Assembly: GCA_002457485.1 (NCBI GenBank)
Contig: NTJL01000005.1
Span: forward strand, 1-57,496
Length of the DNA: 57,496 bases
Origin: Pelagibacterales bacterium MED-G42
GTDB lineage: Bacteria; Pseudomonadota; Alphaproteobacteria; Pelagibacterales; Pelagibacteraceae
Reading direction: 5' to 3'
Shown one piece after another: positions 42,617 to 52,788 of the stretch; position 1 is the stretch's first letter, and each line of letters starts with the position of its first letter. The notes under the pieces were generated by a model. That model was given only the letters and a program-made list of their open reading frames with translations, ran no database searches and had not been told where the DNA came from. Both the position numbers and the translations under genes were made by a program.

Positions 42617-44487
42617 TAAGCTATATGCTTAATAGACTTTCTTTTAACATGTGACAACAAAATATATACAGCTGCAGGAGTTATTCCATCAATTCTTAAA
42701 GCCTGCCCCATTGTTTTTGGCTTGATTTCCTTAAACTTTGACTTTACCTCATTTGACAGACCTGAAAGCTTATCATAATCAATTTTTTCAGGTATTATAA
42801 GGTTTTCATCTCTTTTAAATGCAAGAATGTCTGCTTTTTGCTTCTTTAAATACCCTCTGTAATGAGCATTGATTTCCACTTGTTCATCAATTTCTTTATC
42901 ATAAAAAGGTATTTCACTCCATATTTCCCTTATTTTAGGCATATCAACGCCTTTTTGAGTTAAAATTTCATGTGAAGACCTAAGTATCCCATCTTTTGCT
43001 ATCTTTATTCCATACATTTCAGCTTTATTTGGAGAAATATGAGATATAAGCATTTTATTAACAATATTATCTAATTTTTGAGATTTATCTAAAAACATCT
43101 GCTTTCTTTGATCTCCAATTAATCCTATTTCATTACCCTTATGTGTTAATCTTTGATCTGCGTTATCTGCTCTTAAACTAAGTCTGTATTCAGCTCGAGA
43201 AGTAAACATTCTATAAGGTTCCGCAACTCCTTTAGTTACTAAATCATCTATCATAACTCCAATATAAGCATCAGATCTATCCAATATAAATGGTTCCTGT
43301 CCCTTGATAGATAATGCAGCATTTATTCCAGCAATAAGTCCTTGAGCTGCGGCCTCCTCATATCCAGTGGTTCCATTTATTTGGCCAGCCAGATAAAGAT
43401 TGTTAATTTTTTTTGTTTCAAGTGTCAAAAATAGTTCTCTTGGATCTATATAGTCATATTCTATAGCATATCCTGGTCTAATAATTTTAACATTTTCTAA
43501 ACCATTGATATTATTACATATTTCTTGTTGAATCTCACCTGGAAGGGATGTTGAGATACCATTTGGATAAATTGTATTGTCATTTAGCCCTTCAGGCTCT
43601 AAATATATCTGATGTCGTTCTTTATCTGAGAATTTTACTATTTTATCCTCTATAGATGGACAATATCTTGGACCAACACCTTTGATGCTTCCAGAGTACA
43701 TTGCACTTCTAGACAAATTCTTTTCTATAATTTTATGAACCTTATAATTTGTATGTGTCATCCGACATGAAACTTGTTTGTTTATATTTTTTTTAGTTAG
43801 AAAAGAAAAAAAATATGGATCATCATCTGCAAACTGTTCTTCTAAACTTTCAAAATTTATTGTTCTTGAATCTAATCGGGGAGGGGTTCCTGTTTTTAAT
43901 CTTCCAATTTTAAATTTATATTTTTGTAATTGTTCACTTAAACCTGTAGAAGGTTTCTCGTCATATCTTCCTGCTGGTGTTCTTTCATTACCTATATGTA
44001 TCAAACCATTTAAAAAAGTGCCAGTTGTTAGTATTAACTTACTACATGAAACTTTTTTACCTTGTTTAGTTTCAAAACCACTTATGGTATTTTTTCTAAA
44101 AATAAACTTTATTACTGGGTCAGAAAAAATCGTTAAATTACAGTAGTTTAACAGTTTTTCTTGCATATATTTTTTGTATAATGATCTGTCGGATTGGGTT
44201 CTGGGCCCACGGACTGCTGGACCTCTACTTCTATTTAACAATCTAAATTGAATTCCTGACTTATCGGCAATTTCTCCCATGACGCCATCAAGAGCATCTA
44301 TTTCTCTTACTAAATGACCTTTGCCTAATCCGCCAACAGCTGGATTACACGACATTTCACCAATTGTTTCAATCTTATGGGTAAATAAAGCGGTATTGAC
44401 TCCTAAACGTGCAGACGCTGTTGCGGCTTCACATCCTGCATGTCCACCACCAATTACTACAACGCCAAATGATAAATCATTTTTCAT
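42616..44487 (-). CDS. mnmG: tRNA uridine-5-carboxymethylaminomethyl enzyme, FAD subunit
   Basis: MnmG (GidA) acts with MnmE to modify wobble U34. The 623 residues include the FAD-binding [21 protein letters not shown] (about 9-29), the GidA signatures [24 protein letters not shown] and SLPGEIQQ, and the C-terminal helical domain that contacts MnmE. It lies 117 bp downstream of mnmE; that gap contains only a short ATTGA/TCAAT inverted repeat. It is followed by rsmG with a 1-nt overlap. Confidence 0.97.
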   Translation of the reverse strand: MKNDLSFGVVVIGGGHAGCEAATASARLGVNTALFTHKIETIGEMSCNPAVGGLGKGHLVREIDALDGVMGEIADKSGIQFRLLNRSRGPAVRGPRTQSDRSLYKKYMQEKLLNYCNLTIFSDPVIKFIFRKNTISGFETKQGKKVSCSKLILTTGTFLNGLIHIGNERTPAGRYDEKPSTGLSEQLQKYKFKIGRLKTGTPPRLDSRTINFESLEEQFADDDPYFFSFLTKKNINKQVSCRMTHTNYKVHKIIEKNLSRSAMYSGSIKGVGPRYCPSIEDKIVKFSDKERHQIYLEPEGLNDNTIYPNGISTSLPGEIQQEICNNINGLENVKIIRPGYAIEYDYIDPRELFLTLETKKINNLYLAGQINGTTGYEEAAAQGLIAGINAALSIKGQEPFILDRSDAYIGVMIDDLVTKGVAEPYRMFTSRAEYRLSLRADNADQRLTHKGNEIGLIGDQRKQMFLDKSQKLDNIVNKMLISHISPNKAEMYGIKIAKDGILRSSHEILTQKGVDMPKIREIWSEIPFYDKEIDEQVEINAHYRGYLKKQKADILAFKRDENLIIPEKIDYDKLSGLSNEVKSKFKEIKPKTMGQALRIDGITPAAVYILLSHVKRKSIKHIA

Positions 44488-44604
44488 AAGTTAAATTTAT
44501 AGCTGATTAATTTATTTACAAGATACCTATTTTTATTAATGAATGAATATTGAGCATCAATGATATCTGTTCAAAAATGTCTAAAATTCAAGATAAATTG
44601 GTTA

Positions 44605-45936
44605 TTATTTGCCTATGCAAAAATCGTTGAAAATGCTGCCTAATATCTCCTCAACATCCACTTTTCCTACTATCATGCCAAGATGTCGTGTGGCTAATCT
44701 TAGGTCCTCGGCTGCTTTATCAAAATCCTCAATCTCATTTTTTTGATTAAAGTTTTTTAAATATTCTAAACATTGTTTAAGATGTTGTCTATGGCGCTCT
44801 CTAGTAATTAGGATATCATCGCTTGTTATAAATCTATTTTTTAAATTATTTTTTATTTTCAAAATTAATTCATCTATATTTAAATTTTCTTTTATAGAAA
44901 TTAGAACGTGATCTATTTTTTTAATTTCTGAATCAATATTTTTTTTTAAAAGATCTGATTTATTTATAACTAAGATCGCATTTTTTTTTAACAAACCCTT
45001 TAAAATATCAGTAAAATAAAGGTTTTTAGCATCTACAACCACTAATTTAAGATCCGCTTCTTCTGCTCTATTAATGGTTAATTTTATACCTTTTTTTTCA
45101 ATTTCGTCTTTAGATTCTCTTATACCAGCAGTGTCAGAAACAACAACTGGATAACCATCAATATTGAGATGGGTTTCTATTACATCTCTTGTGGTTCCCG
45201 CAATTTCAGAAACAATTGCAACATCTCTGTTGGATAAATGATTTAGCAAGCTAGACTTACCCACATTAGTTGGTCCAAGAATCGCAATTTTAAATCCTTC
45301 TCTAATTCTCTCTCCAACTTTTTGATCGTCCAAAATTTTTTCAATATTTCTTAAGACATCATCTGAATTTTTTTTAATTTCATTTAAAATATTTTTTGGT
45401 AAATCTTCATCAGGAAAATCTATTTTAGCTTCAACATGAGATAAAATTTTTAAAAGTTTTTCTCTTAAAAAATTAAATTGATCAGCTGATCGACCATTCA
45501 TAATTTTAATTGCTTGTTGTCTTTGAATTTCAGTTTCAGATGAAATTAAATCAGCTATACTTTCTGCTTTAAGTAAATTTATTTTTCCATTTTGAAAAGC
45601 AAGCTTTGTGAATTCTCCAGGCTCAGCTAATCTACAATTTTCAATGTTCGAAATGTTCGATTGAATGACATCAACTACAGCCTTACTTCCATGCACCTGT
45701 ATTTCAGCCATATCCTCACCTGTGTAGCTCTCAGGGCCAGGAAACCATAATATTATACCCTCATCAATTAGCTCAGAAGTGTTGATTTTGTTGATTTTTC
45801 TAAGAGTTGCCACTCTAGGCTTCGGAACATTCTTACCAGTCATTAGCTGTATGACTTTGGAAGTATCTTCACCTGAAATTCTTACAACAGCAATACCTGA
45901 AATTCCTGGTCCGCTGGATAAAGCATAAATTGTCAT
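44605..45936 (-). CDS. mnmE: tRNA modification GTPase MnmE
   Basis: MnmE (TrmE) is the GTPase partner of MnmG in U34 modification. The 443 residues begin with a formyl-THF-binding domain (about 1-115, SSGPGISGIAVVRISG). A helical domain holds a G domain with G1 GPTNVGKSS (221-229), DTAGIRES (about 266) and NKSD, and the C-terminus ends FCIGK with the catalytic Cys440. Length is normal. It lies 57 bp after rho and 117 bp before mnmG, all on the minus strand. Confidence 0.97.
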   Translation of the reverse strand: MTIYALSSGPGISGIAVVRISGEDTSKVIQLMTGKNVPKPRVATLRKINKINTSELIDEGIILWFPGPESYTGEDMAEIQVHGSKAVVDVIQSNISNIENCRLAEPGEFTKLAFQNGKINLLKAESIADLISSETEIQRQQAIKIMNGRSADQFNFLREKLLKILSHVEAKIDFPDEDLPKNILNEIKKNSDDVLRNIEKILDDQKVGERIREGFKIAILGPTNVGKSSLLNHLSNRDVAIVSEIAGTTRDVIETHLNIDGYPVVVSDTAGIRESKDEIEKKGIKLTINRAEEADLKLVVVDAKNLYFTDILKGLLKKNAILVINKSDLLKKNIDSEIKKIDHVLISIKENLNIDELILKIKNNLKNRFITSDDILITRERHRQHLKQCLEYLKNFNQKNEIEDFDKAAEDLRLATRHLGMIVGKVDVEEILGSIFNDFCIGK

Positions 45937-45993
45937 TTAAAGATTATAACTTCAAATTTATGCCACTGTAAAACTTTAATTAAATTTTAATTA

Positions 45994-47262
45994 TTAGGCA
46001 GGTTTATTCATTGAGTTAAAGAACTCAGCATTATTTTTAGTATCTTTTAATTTTGAGTTAATGAACTCTATAGCATCCATTGTTCCCATAGGAGCAATTA
46101 TTCTTCTCAGAACATTCATTTTCTGAAGATCATTTTTGTCAAATAATAATTCTTCTCTTCTTGTTCCTGATTTTGTTATATCAATAGCAGGATAAATTCT
46201 TTTATCTGCAATTTTACGATCGAGAACTGTTTCACTATTTCCTGTTCCCTTGAATTCTTCAAAAATTACTTCATCCATCCTACTACCAGTATCAATTAAT
46301 GCAGTTGATATAATTGTTAATGATCCACCTTCTTCAATGTTTCTTGCTGCGCCAAAAAATCTTTTTGGTCTTTGAAGTGCGTTTGCGTCTACACCTCCTG
46401 TCAAGACTTTACCAGAGCTTGGAATAACTGCGTTATACGCTCTTCCCAATCGAGTGATTGAGTCTAATAGTATTACAACATCCTTTTTATGCTCGGTCAG
46501 TCTTTTTGCTTTCTCAATTACCATTTCTGCGACTGCAACGTGCCTTTGAGCTGGTTCATCAAAAGTTGAACTTATGACTTCTCCTTTAACAGTTCTCTGC
46601 ATATCTGTTACTTCTTCCGGTCTTTCGTCAATGAGCAAGACTATTAAATAACATTCAGGATAATTTTTTGCTATTGAATTAGCTATGCTTTGTAAAATCA
46701 TAGTTTTTCCAGCTTTTGGTGGAGAAATAATAATTGATCTCTGACCTTTACCTATAGGACTTACTAAATCGATCAATCTTGGAGTTAGATCGGGTTTTTT
46801 GACTACTTTTGAAATTTCAACTTCCATCACCAACTGTTTGTCAGGATAAAGAGGTGTGAGATTATCAAATGCTATTTTATGTCTGGCTTTTTCAGGTTCC
46901 TCAAAATTGATTTTGCTTACTTGAAGTAGAGCAAAATATCTTTCTCCTTCTTTCGGGGCCCTAACTGGACCCTCTACAGTATCTCCAGTTCTTAATCCAA
47001 ATTTTCTAATTTGGCTGGGACTTACATAAATATCATCTGGTCCAGGTAAATAATTTGACTCCATTGCCCTAAGAAATCCAAAACCATCTTGTAATAATTG
47101 CAATACTCCAGCTCCAGTGATTTCCTCTTTTTCTGCAACTTTTTTTAATATAGCAAAAAGAATTTCTTGCTTCCTCAAAGTACTAGCATTTTCAATGCCC
47201 AATTCTTCTGCTTGAGTGATCAGCTGTTCTGATGATTTTAGTTTTAGTTCTTGAATGTTCAT
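45994..47262 (-). CDS. rho: Transcription termination factor Rho
   Basis: Rho is the hexameric RNA helicase for factor-dependent termination. The 422 residues contain the N-terminal helical domain ([22 protein letters not shown]), the cold-shock-like RNA-binding domain (about 50-120), P-loop PPKAGKT (181-187), Walker [17 protein letters not shown] (about 262-277) and the Q/R loops. With very few intrinsic terminators visible in this window, Rho may do much of the termination. It is in the hemE-hemH-hemJ-rho-mnmE-mnmG-rsmG-parAB run. Confidence 0.98.
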   Translation of the reverse strand: MNIQELKLKSSEQLITQAEELGIENASTLRKQEILFAILKKVAEKEEITGAGVLQLLQDGFGFLRAMESNYLPGPDDIYVSPSQIRKFGLRTGDTVEGPVRAPKEGERYFALLQVSKINFEEPEKARHKIAFDNLTPLYPDKQLVMEVEISKVVKKPDLTPRLIDLVSPIGKGQRSIIISPPKAGKTMILQSIANSIAKNYPECYLIVLLIDERPEEVTDMQRTVKGEVISSTFDEPAQRHVAVAEMVIEKAKRLTEHKKDVVILLDSITRLGRAYNAVIPSSGKVLTGGVDANALQRPKRFFGAARNIEEGGSLTIISTALIDTGSRMDEVIFEEFKGTGNSETVLDRKIADKRIYPAIDITKSGTRREELLFDKNDLQKMNVLRRIIAPMGTMDAIEFINSKLKDTKNNAEFFNSMNKPA

Positions 47263-47326
47263 GAGTTAAATTATTAAGGACTTAATAAGTGATAATAATA
47301 TATATACTATTAAATATTATTCAACC

Positions 47327-47761
47327 CTAGATAGGCTTAAAAATAACAACAAATATGATCAAAATTAACAAAATTGTAGGTATTTCATTAATTAATCTAT
47401 AAAATTTATGAGTATGTTTATTCAGGTCTAATTTAAATTGGTTAACTGTTCTACCTAAATAAAAATGATAAATTGTTAATATAGTTACAAAAAGAATCTT
47501 CAAAAGCATCCAAGTTTGACCCAATTGTTGAAAACCAATGCTATGAATTAACAATAAACCAAACAACCACGACAATACCATGGCAGGCATCATAATATAA
47601 TAATACAACTTTTTTTCCATTATCTTGAATGTCTTAGATGTATTTACTTCTGACTCATTTTCAGAATGATAAACAAAAATTCTTGGAAGATAAAGCAAAC
47701 CAGCCATCCATGAAATAACAGAAATTAAATGTAAAGATTTAAAAAGTAAATAAGTGTTCAT
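47327..47761 (-). CDS. hemJ: Protoporphyrinogen IX oxidase, HemJ type
   Basis: HemJ is the membrane enzyme that oxidises protoporphyrinogen IX, the penultimate haem step. The 144 residues have four hydrophobic helices. The conserved N-terminal FKSLHLISVISWMAGLLYLPRIFVYH carries the essential histidine (His11). It immediately follows hemH (stop and start share a base) and precedes rho by 64 bp. The order hemE-hemH-hemJ gives three late haem-pathway enzymes in one run. Confidence 0.92.
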   Translation of the reverse strand: MNTYLLFKSLHLISVISWMAGLLYLPRIFVYHSENESEVNTSKTFKIMEKKLYYYIMMPAMVLSWLFGLLLIHSIGFQQLGQTWMLLKILFVTILTIYHFYLGRTVNQFKLDLNKHTHKFYRLINEIPTILLILIIFVVIFKPI

Positions 47762-48759
47762 TAATTAATATTTTTTTGAATTAAAGATTTTAGTAAAATG
47801 ATATGATCGTCATTGTCATTCAAACATGGAATCATGTCAAAATTTTCACCTCCAGAATTAATAAATATCTCTTTTCCCTGAATCAATATTTCCTCTAAGG
47901 TCTCTACGCAATCTGAAGCAAAGCCAGGGCATATTGTAAGAATATTTTTTTTTCCTTCTTTAGGGAGATTTTCTAAAGTTTTATCAGTGTAGGGTGTTAG
48001 CCATTCTTGAGGGCCAAACCTAGATTGAAATGTTGTTTTAATTTTAAATGAGTTTAATTTTTCTGATATAAGTCTAGTGGTTTTATGACAATAACAATGG
48101 TATGGATCACCTTTATCGAAATATTTTTTAGGTATACCATGATATGATGCGATTATTAAATCTGGTTTCCATTTAATTTCATTAACTTTTTTATTTATAG
48201 AATTTACCAATGCATCAATATACAAAGAGTCGGACTCGTAATGTGGTATTATCTTAAGTGAAGGTTGCCATCTCATCTTCATTAAAATTCTATATACCTC
48301 ATCACAAACTGTAGCTGTAGTGGCGGCAGCATATTGGGGGTACAGTGGTAAAATAATTAAATTTTCACAACCCTGTTCATGTAGTTTAAAAATTTTACTC
48401 TTAATACTAGGATTTCCATATCTCATAGCGAAGTCTACAATTAAATTTTCTGTGCTTATGTTGGTAGAAATTTTTTCCGCTTGTTTTTGAGTATAATATA
48501 ATAATGGAGACATGTTTTCTTCTTTCATCCATATTTCTTTATATGCTTTTGCGGTTTTCGATGGCCTAAAATTTAAAATGAATAAATTTAAAATAACTTG
48601 CCATATTAGAGGATTTACTTCAATAACACGTCTGTCTGATAAAAACTCTTTCAAATATTTTCTAATATCTAGCCAATCTGTTGAGTCTGGTGTGCCTAAA
48701 TTAATAATTAACACTCCAGTTTTACCAAATTTTATTGGCGGATGATTTTTATATTCCAT
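47761..48759 (-). CDS. hemH: Ferrochelatase
   Basis: HemH inserts iron into protoporphyrin IX to make haem. The 332 residues show VLIINLGTPDST (about 16-27), LPLYPQYAAATTATVCDEV (about 137-155), the catalytic-His segment ASYHGIPKKYFDKGDPYHCYCHKTTRLI (about 204-231), and the C-terminal CPGFASDCVETLEEI. The second active-site Glu lies in that last segment. It directly follows hemE (the two genes touch) and shares a base with hemJ. Confidence 0.97.
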   Translation of the reverse strand: MEYKNHPPIKFGKTGVLIINLGTPDSTDWLDIRKYLKEFLSDRRVIEVNPLIWQVILNLFILNFRPSKTAKAYKEIWMKEENMSPLLYYTQKQAEKISTNISTENLIVDFAMRYGNPSIKSKIFKLHEQGCENLIILPLYPQYAAATTATVCDEVYRILMKMRWQPSLKIIPHYESDSLYIDALVNSINKKVNEIKWKPDLIIASYHGIPKKYFDKGDPYHCYCHKTTRLISEKLNSFKIKTTFQSRFGPQEWLTPYTDKTLENLPKEGKKNILTICPGFASDCVETLEEILIQGKEIFINSGGENFDMIPCLNDNDDHIILLKSLIQKNIN

Positions 48760-49761
48760 TTAATAATCTTTTACCATTTTAACTAAATAATCCATCATAT
48801 TTGGATCCGTTTCTGGTAACACACCATGTCCTAAATTAAAGATATAGGGATAATCCCTAAATACATCTAGATATTTATAAGTTTCCTTTTTTAAATTTTC
48901 TTTGTCGGTCAACAAAATTTTTGGATCTAAACCTCCTTGAATTGGTATGCTTATTTTATCAATAATCTTTTTAGGACTTACATTGTAGTCAATATTTACG
49001 ACATCAGGATTCACTACATCGCAAAATTCTTTTAGATTTTTGACTTCTCTTGGAAAACAGATTACAGGAATATTTAATGATTTAACATAATTGACTAAAT
49101 TTAAGGTTGGGGAATATATAAAATTTGGTAAATCCTTTTCTTCTAACAGGCCGGCCCAGCTATCAAAAATTTGAATTAAATTTGCACCACTATCAATTTG
49201 ATTTTTTATATGTATTTTTAAAAATTTTTCCAATATTAACAAAATTCTATTTATTAAAAATTTATCTTTAAAAAAATCTGTTTTTAATTTTTTTTTTGGT
49301 GATTTTTGATTAATCATATAGACCAACAAAGTCCATGGTGCACCAACAAACCCTATAGTATTTTTATTATTTAATATTTTACTATTATTAACTATTTTAA
49401 TTGCTTTATAAACACGGTGTATCTTGTTAATAAAATCAATTTCATCAACTTTGGCTATTTTCTCTAAATTAAGATCTCCAAGTATAGGTCCAAAGTTTTT
49501 TTTAAATTCAACCTCTTGTCCCAAACCGTAAGGCAACATAAGTATATCAGAAAATATTATAGCTGCATCTAATTCAAATCTTTTCAAAGGTTGGAGAGTG
49601 ATTTCAGATGATAATTTTTCATTTAAACACAAATTTATAAAATTTGGGTTTTTTTTTCTAATTTCTCTAAATTCAGGTAAATATCTACCAGCTTGCCTCA
49701 TTATCCATATTGGATTTATATTAGTTTTTTTTTTAATAATTACTTCATTGATAGGAGTCAT
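48760..49761 (-). CDS. hemE: Uroporphyrinogen decarboxylase
   Basis: HemE decarboxylates uroporphyrinogen III to coproporphyrinogen III. The 333 residues contain the signature PIWIMRQAGRYLPEFREIR (about 17-35), FSDILMLPYGLG and the C-terminal NLGHGVLPETDP. The product is lysine/isoleucine rich, as expected from base composition. It is the first gene of the minus-strand haem run, and its start borders the 269-bp AT-rich gap proposed as oriC. hemE is origin-adjacent in Caulobacter and Rickettsia as well. Confidence 0.97.
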   Translation of the reverse strand: MTPINEVIIKKKTNINPIWIMRQAGRYLPEFREIRKKNPNFINLCLNEKLSSEITLQPLKRFELDAAIIFSDILMLPYGLGQEVEFKKNFGPILGDLNLEKIAKVDEIDFINKIHRVYKAIKIVNNSKILNNKNTIGFVGAPWTLLVYMINQKSPKKKLKTDFFKDKFLINRILLILEKFLKIHIKNQIDSGANLIQIFDSWAGLLEEKDLPNFIYSPTLNLVNYVKSLNIPVICFPREVKNLKEFCDVVNPDVVNIDYNVSPKKIIDKISIPIQGGLDPKILLTDKENLKKETYKYLDVFRDYPYIFNLGHGVLPETDPNMMDYLVKMVKDY

Positions 49762-50030
49762 ATAAAATATTATATAATTATTGTATTAGTATTATGTATT
49801 GTGAATAATGATAATTACTTTTAATAAACATTTTAATAACACTTTATTAACATTTTTATTTGATTAAAATTGTTTAAAATGAAGCTTTTCTTAATTTTAT
49901 TAAATAATATGTATTAAATTAATAATTTGTTTATAAATGTTAACAAAAACCTTAATTTACAATTATTTTTAGACAATATTTAATTTGAGTAATTTTAGGA
50001 AAATAATACAAATTTATTAAGTATTTTTTC
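49762..50030. other. Candidate chromosomal replication origin (oriC)
   Basis: A 269-bp gene-free, extremely AT-rich gap between hemE (leftward) and ppsR (rightward). A perfect DnaA box TTATTCACA lies on the minus strand at 49800-49808 and a one-mismatch box TTATTAACA on the plus strand at 49844-49852; the rest is A/T runs suited to unwinding. In Caulobacter and Rickettsia the origin lies at the hemE / RP001 (DUF299) junction, the same gene pair. parAB and parS lie within 10 kb, and genes for several kilobases on each side point away from it. Confidence 0.7.
49800..49808 (-). promoter_or_regulatory. DnaA box TTATTCACA
   Basis: Exact match to TTATNCACA on the minus strand (TGTGAATAA on the plus strand), 39 bp from the hemE start codon, within the proposed origin. 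Confidence 0.6.
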
Positions 50031-50858
50031 ATGACTAATACATATCAAATTTATTTAATTTCAGATTCAACAGGCGAAACCCTAGATAGAATTTTTTTAG
50101 CATTAAAGGCTCAATTTAGTAATATTGAGTATAAAATTCATTCATATTCTTTTACTAGAACAGAAAATCAGATATTAAAAATTTTAGAAGACGCAAAAAA
50201 TCATAAAAATTCAATTATCTTATATACAATTGTTGATACAAATTTGGGTAAATTTTTAACAAATATAAGCGATAGAAAAAAAATCCCTTGTTTTAGTGTC
50301 CTTGGGAATTTAATTTTAAATTTTTCTAAAATTCTTAACCAAAAAGCATCTCACGAGCCAAGTGGACAACATGTTTTAAACGATGAATATTATGAAAGAA
50401 TAGAAGCAATTCAATTTACCATGAATCATGATGACGGTAATTCAATTAACGATATTGAAGATTCTGATATTATTCTTATTGGTGTGAGCAGAACCAGTAA
50501 AACACCCACCTCCATTTATCTTGCTAATAGAGGCTTCAAAACATCAAACATTCCACTGGTTAATGGAAGCTCTTTACCACAAACATTGAAAGATGATCCA
50601 AAAATAACCTGTGTTGTAGGTTTAAATACTGAAGCCGAAAGATTAGTAGATTTAAGAAAAAATAGAATGAATTCCTTAAAAGAAACACAGAATAAAAATT
50701 ATACTAAATTTGACAATATCAAGAAAGAGATTCAAAATGCAAAAAAAACTTTTAAAAAATATGGATGGCCCTCCATTGACGTGACTAGGAAATCAGTAGA
50801 AGAAACAGCAGCATCAATAATAAAAATACACGAAATATATAAAGAAAATGTTAAATAA
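50031..50858 (+). CDS. ppsR: Bifunctional kinase/pyrophosphorylase regulating PEP synthase or PPDK (DUF299)
   Basis: A regulatory enzyme that switches phosphoenolpyruvate synthase or pyruvate phosphate dikinase on and off by Thr phosphorylation and Pi-dependent dephosphorylation. The 275 residues have YLISDSTGETLDRIFLALKAQF (8-29), SHEPSGQHVLNDEYYERIEAIQFTMNHDDG and the P-loop GVSRTSKT (151-158). Whether its target is PEP synthase or PPDK cannot be told from this window. It lies on the right side of the proposed origin and overlaps maf by 11 nt. Confidence 0.94.
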   Translation: MTNTYQIYLISDSTGETLDRIFLALKAQFSNIEYKIHSYSFTRTENQILKILEDAKNHKNSIILYTIVDTNLGKFLTNISDRKKIPCFSVLGNLILNFSKILNQKASHEPSGQHVLNDEYYERIEAIQFTMNHDDGNSINDIEDSDIILIGVSRTSKTPTSIYLANRGFKTSNIPLVNGSSLPQTLKDDPKITCVVGLNTEAERLVDLRKNRMNSLKETQNKNYTKFDNIKKEIQNAKKTFKKYGWPSIDVTRKSVEETAASIIKIHEIYKENVK

Positions 50859-51435
50859 AATCATACTCGCATCAAAAAGCAATGTTAGAAAAGAGATTTT
50901 AGATCAAAACAAAATTCCCAATAAAGTTGAACCCTCAAATGTTGATGAAGATATTGTAAAAGAAAGTTTGCTTAAAGAAGGAGCTACGCCCGAAAATATT
51001 TCAAAAAACTTAGCTGAGTTAAAAGCAAATAAAATAAGCATGAAAAACCCAAAAGAATTAGTTTTAGGAGCGGACAGTGTAATAGATATAAATGGTGAAA
51101 TGTTATCAAAACCCAAAAATAGGGAGCAAGCCCTAGAAAACTTGGAGAAACTAAATGGTAAATCACATTTTTTAATAAGTTCTGTGTGTATTTCTAGTAA
51201 TGGTTCAATGATATGGAATTATACCGATAAAGCAAAATTAACTATGAAAAAAATGTTAAATGAAGAACTTAAATTATATTTATCTAAAATACCCGATAAG
51301 CTATTGTATTCTTATAATGTTTATCAAATTGAAGGAGAAGGAAAGCATTTATTCTCAAAAATTGAGGGAGACCAAAATACAATAATGGGTCTTCCTGTAA
51401 ATAAAATTAAAGAGTATCTAAATAATCATAAATGA
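50848..51435 (+). CDS. maf: Maf-like nucleotide pyrophosphatase
   Basis: Maf-family proteins hydrolyse dTTP/UTP or modified nucleotides and have been linked to septum control. The 195 residues contain the N-terminal IILASKSNVRKEILD (4-18, phosphate loop), VLGADSVIDINGEMLSKP (about 70-87) and a C-terminal EGEGKHLFSKIEGDQNTIMGLP. The subfamily substrate is not obvious; the conserved motif variants here (SNVRKEIL in place of SPRRxELL) are slightly divergent. It overlaps ppsR by 11 nt and aroE by 4 nt. Confidence 0.92.
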   Translation: MLNKIILASKSNVRKEILDQNKIPNKVEPSNVDEDIVKESLLKEGATPENISKNLAELKANKISMKNPKELVLGADSVIDINGEMLSKPKNREQALENLEKLNGKSHFLISSVCISSNGSMIWNYTDKAKLTMKKMLNEELKLYLSKIPDKLLYSYNVYQIEGEGKHLFSKIEGDQNTIMGLPVNKIKEYLNNHK

Positions 51436-52226
51436 AAAAATATTTGGTTATAGGAAATCCAATTAATCATTCTCTTTCGCCAAAGTTGCATAATTATTGG
51501 TTTAAAAAAAACAATATTAAAGCTATCTATGAAAAAAAACTTATTGAGACACAAGATCTAAAAAATATCATTTTACAAATTAAAGAAGGTCTTATTCACG
51601 GTATAAATGTAACAGTACCTTTCAAAAATACTGTGATTCCATATTTAGATCAATTGAGCCCAGAAGCAGAAATTACTAAATCTGTAAATACTATTTATTT
51701 TAATGGCAACAGTGTAATAGGTCACAACACAGATATTGCTGGGTTTGAATTAAGTTTAAAAAAAATAAACTATAATGTACAGAACAAAAAAATTTTAATT
51801 CTTGGAAGTGGGGGAGTTGTTCCATCAATAATTTATGCTCTTTACAAAATGGGAGCATCCTTAATCACTGTAAGCAATAGAACTAAACAAAATGCAGAAA
51901 ACTTAAAAAAACTTTTTAAGGACATTGTAATAATAAATTGGGGAAATGTTACTGATTTTGATATGATTATCAATGCAACTAGTGTTGGCTTACATAAAGA
52001 TGATAAAATTAATATAGACCTTTCAAAAAATAATAATAAGTTTTTTTACGATATAATTTATAATCCTGAAGAAACTAATTTTTTAAAAACAGGTAAAATG
52101 CTTGGTAATATGACTGAAAATGGAAAAATGATGTTTATTTATCAAGCACATCAAGCTTTTACACTTTGGCATAAAATAATGCCTGAAATAAATGATGAAA
52201 CTTTAAGGGTTTTACAAAATGATTAG
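51432..52226 (+). CDS. aroE: Shikimate dehydrogenase
   Basis: AroE reduces 3-dehydroshikimate to shikimate with NADPH in aromatic amino-acid synthesis. The 264 residues show the substrate motif GNPINHSLSPKLHN (8-21), catalytic Lys65 in GINVTVPFKNTV and Asp101 in GHNTDIAGFE, then the Rossmann ILGSGGVVPSIIYAL (about 122-137) and the C-terminal FIYQAHQAFTLW. It overlaps maf by 4 nt and coaE by 8 nt; the ppsR-maf-aroE-coaE-dnaQ order is conserved next to alphaproteobacterial origins. Confidence 0.96.
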   Translation: MKKYLVIGNPINHSLSPKLHNYWFKKNNIKAIYEKKLIETQDLKNIILQIKEGLIHGINVTVPFKNTVIPYLDQLSPEAEITKSVNTIYFNGNSVIGHNTDIAGFELSLKKINYNVQNKKILILGSGGVVPSIIYALYKMGASLITVSNRTKQNAENLKKLFKDIVIINWGNVTDFDMIINATSVGLHKDDKINIDLSKNNNKFFYDIIYNPEETNFLKTGKMLGNMTENGKMMFIYQAHQAFTLWHKIMPEINDETLRVLQND

Positions 52227-52788
52227 AATTGCCTTGGTTGGCGATATTGGTTCAGGAAAATCTTATTTTGCAAAATTATTTGGTTATCCAGTTTTTAATG
52301 CAGACTCAGTGGTTGCTGAAATTTACAAAAAAAATAAAAGAATCTTTCATAAAATAAAAAAAAAATTACCAACTTTCTTTTCATCTTTTCCATTAAAGAA
52401 AGAAGAATTAATAAAATGTATACTTGCAAATAAAACTAATCTTAGAAAAATAACAAAAATAATACATCCTCTAGTAAGAAAGCAAATGGAAATTTTTATT
52501 AAAAGGAATAAAAACAAAAGGCTTTTAATTTTAGATATCCCATTGTTTTTGGAAAATAAATTAAATAAGAAGAATGATCTTATTATTTTTATTCAATCTC
52601 CATCTAAAAAAATTAATAAAAGATTATTAAAAAGAGTTAATTATAATAAAAGATTAATTGATAAATTTAGAGAAGTTCAATGGTCATCTCAAAAAAAGAA
52701 AAAAAAATCACATTTTGTGATAAAAAATTATTTTGAGAGAAAAAAAGCAATAAATAGTGTTAATATTATTTTAAAGAAAGTTTTATGA
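52219..52788 (+). CDS. coaE: Dephospho-CoA kinase
   Basis: CoaE phosphorylates dephospho-CoA in the last step of coenzyme A synthesis. The 189 residues contain the P-loop ALVGDIGSGKSYFAKLFG (about 5-22), FNADSVVAEIY, HPLVRKQM and LLILDIPLFLE (about 94-104). The C-terminal third is extremely Lys/Asn rich. It overlaps aroE by 8 nt and dnaQ by 4 nt. Confidence 0.95.
   Translation: MIRIALVGDIGSGKSYFAKLFGYPVFNADSVVAEIYKKNKRIFHKIKKKLPTFFSSFPLKKEELIKCILANKTNLRKITKIIHPLVRKQMEIFIKRNKNKRLLILDIPLFLENKLNKKNDLIIFIQSPSKKINKRLLKRVNYNKRLIDKFREVQWSSQKKKKKSHFVIKNYFERKKAINSVNIILKKVL

Noticed and set aside
44549..44561. Inverted repeat ATTGA-GCA-TCAAT between mnmE and mnmG as a terminator or operator
   Set aside because: A 5-bp A/T-rich stem without a U run is too weak and too likely by chance to call.
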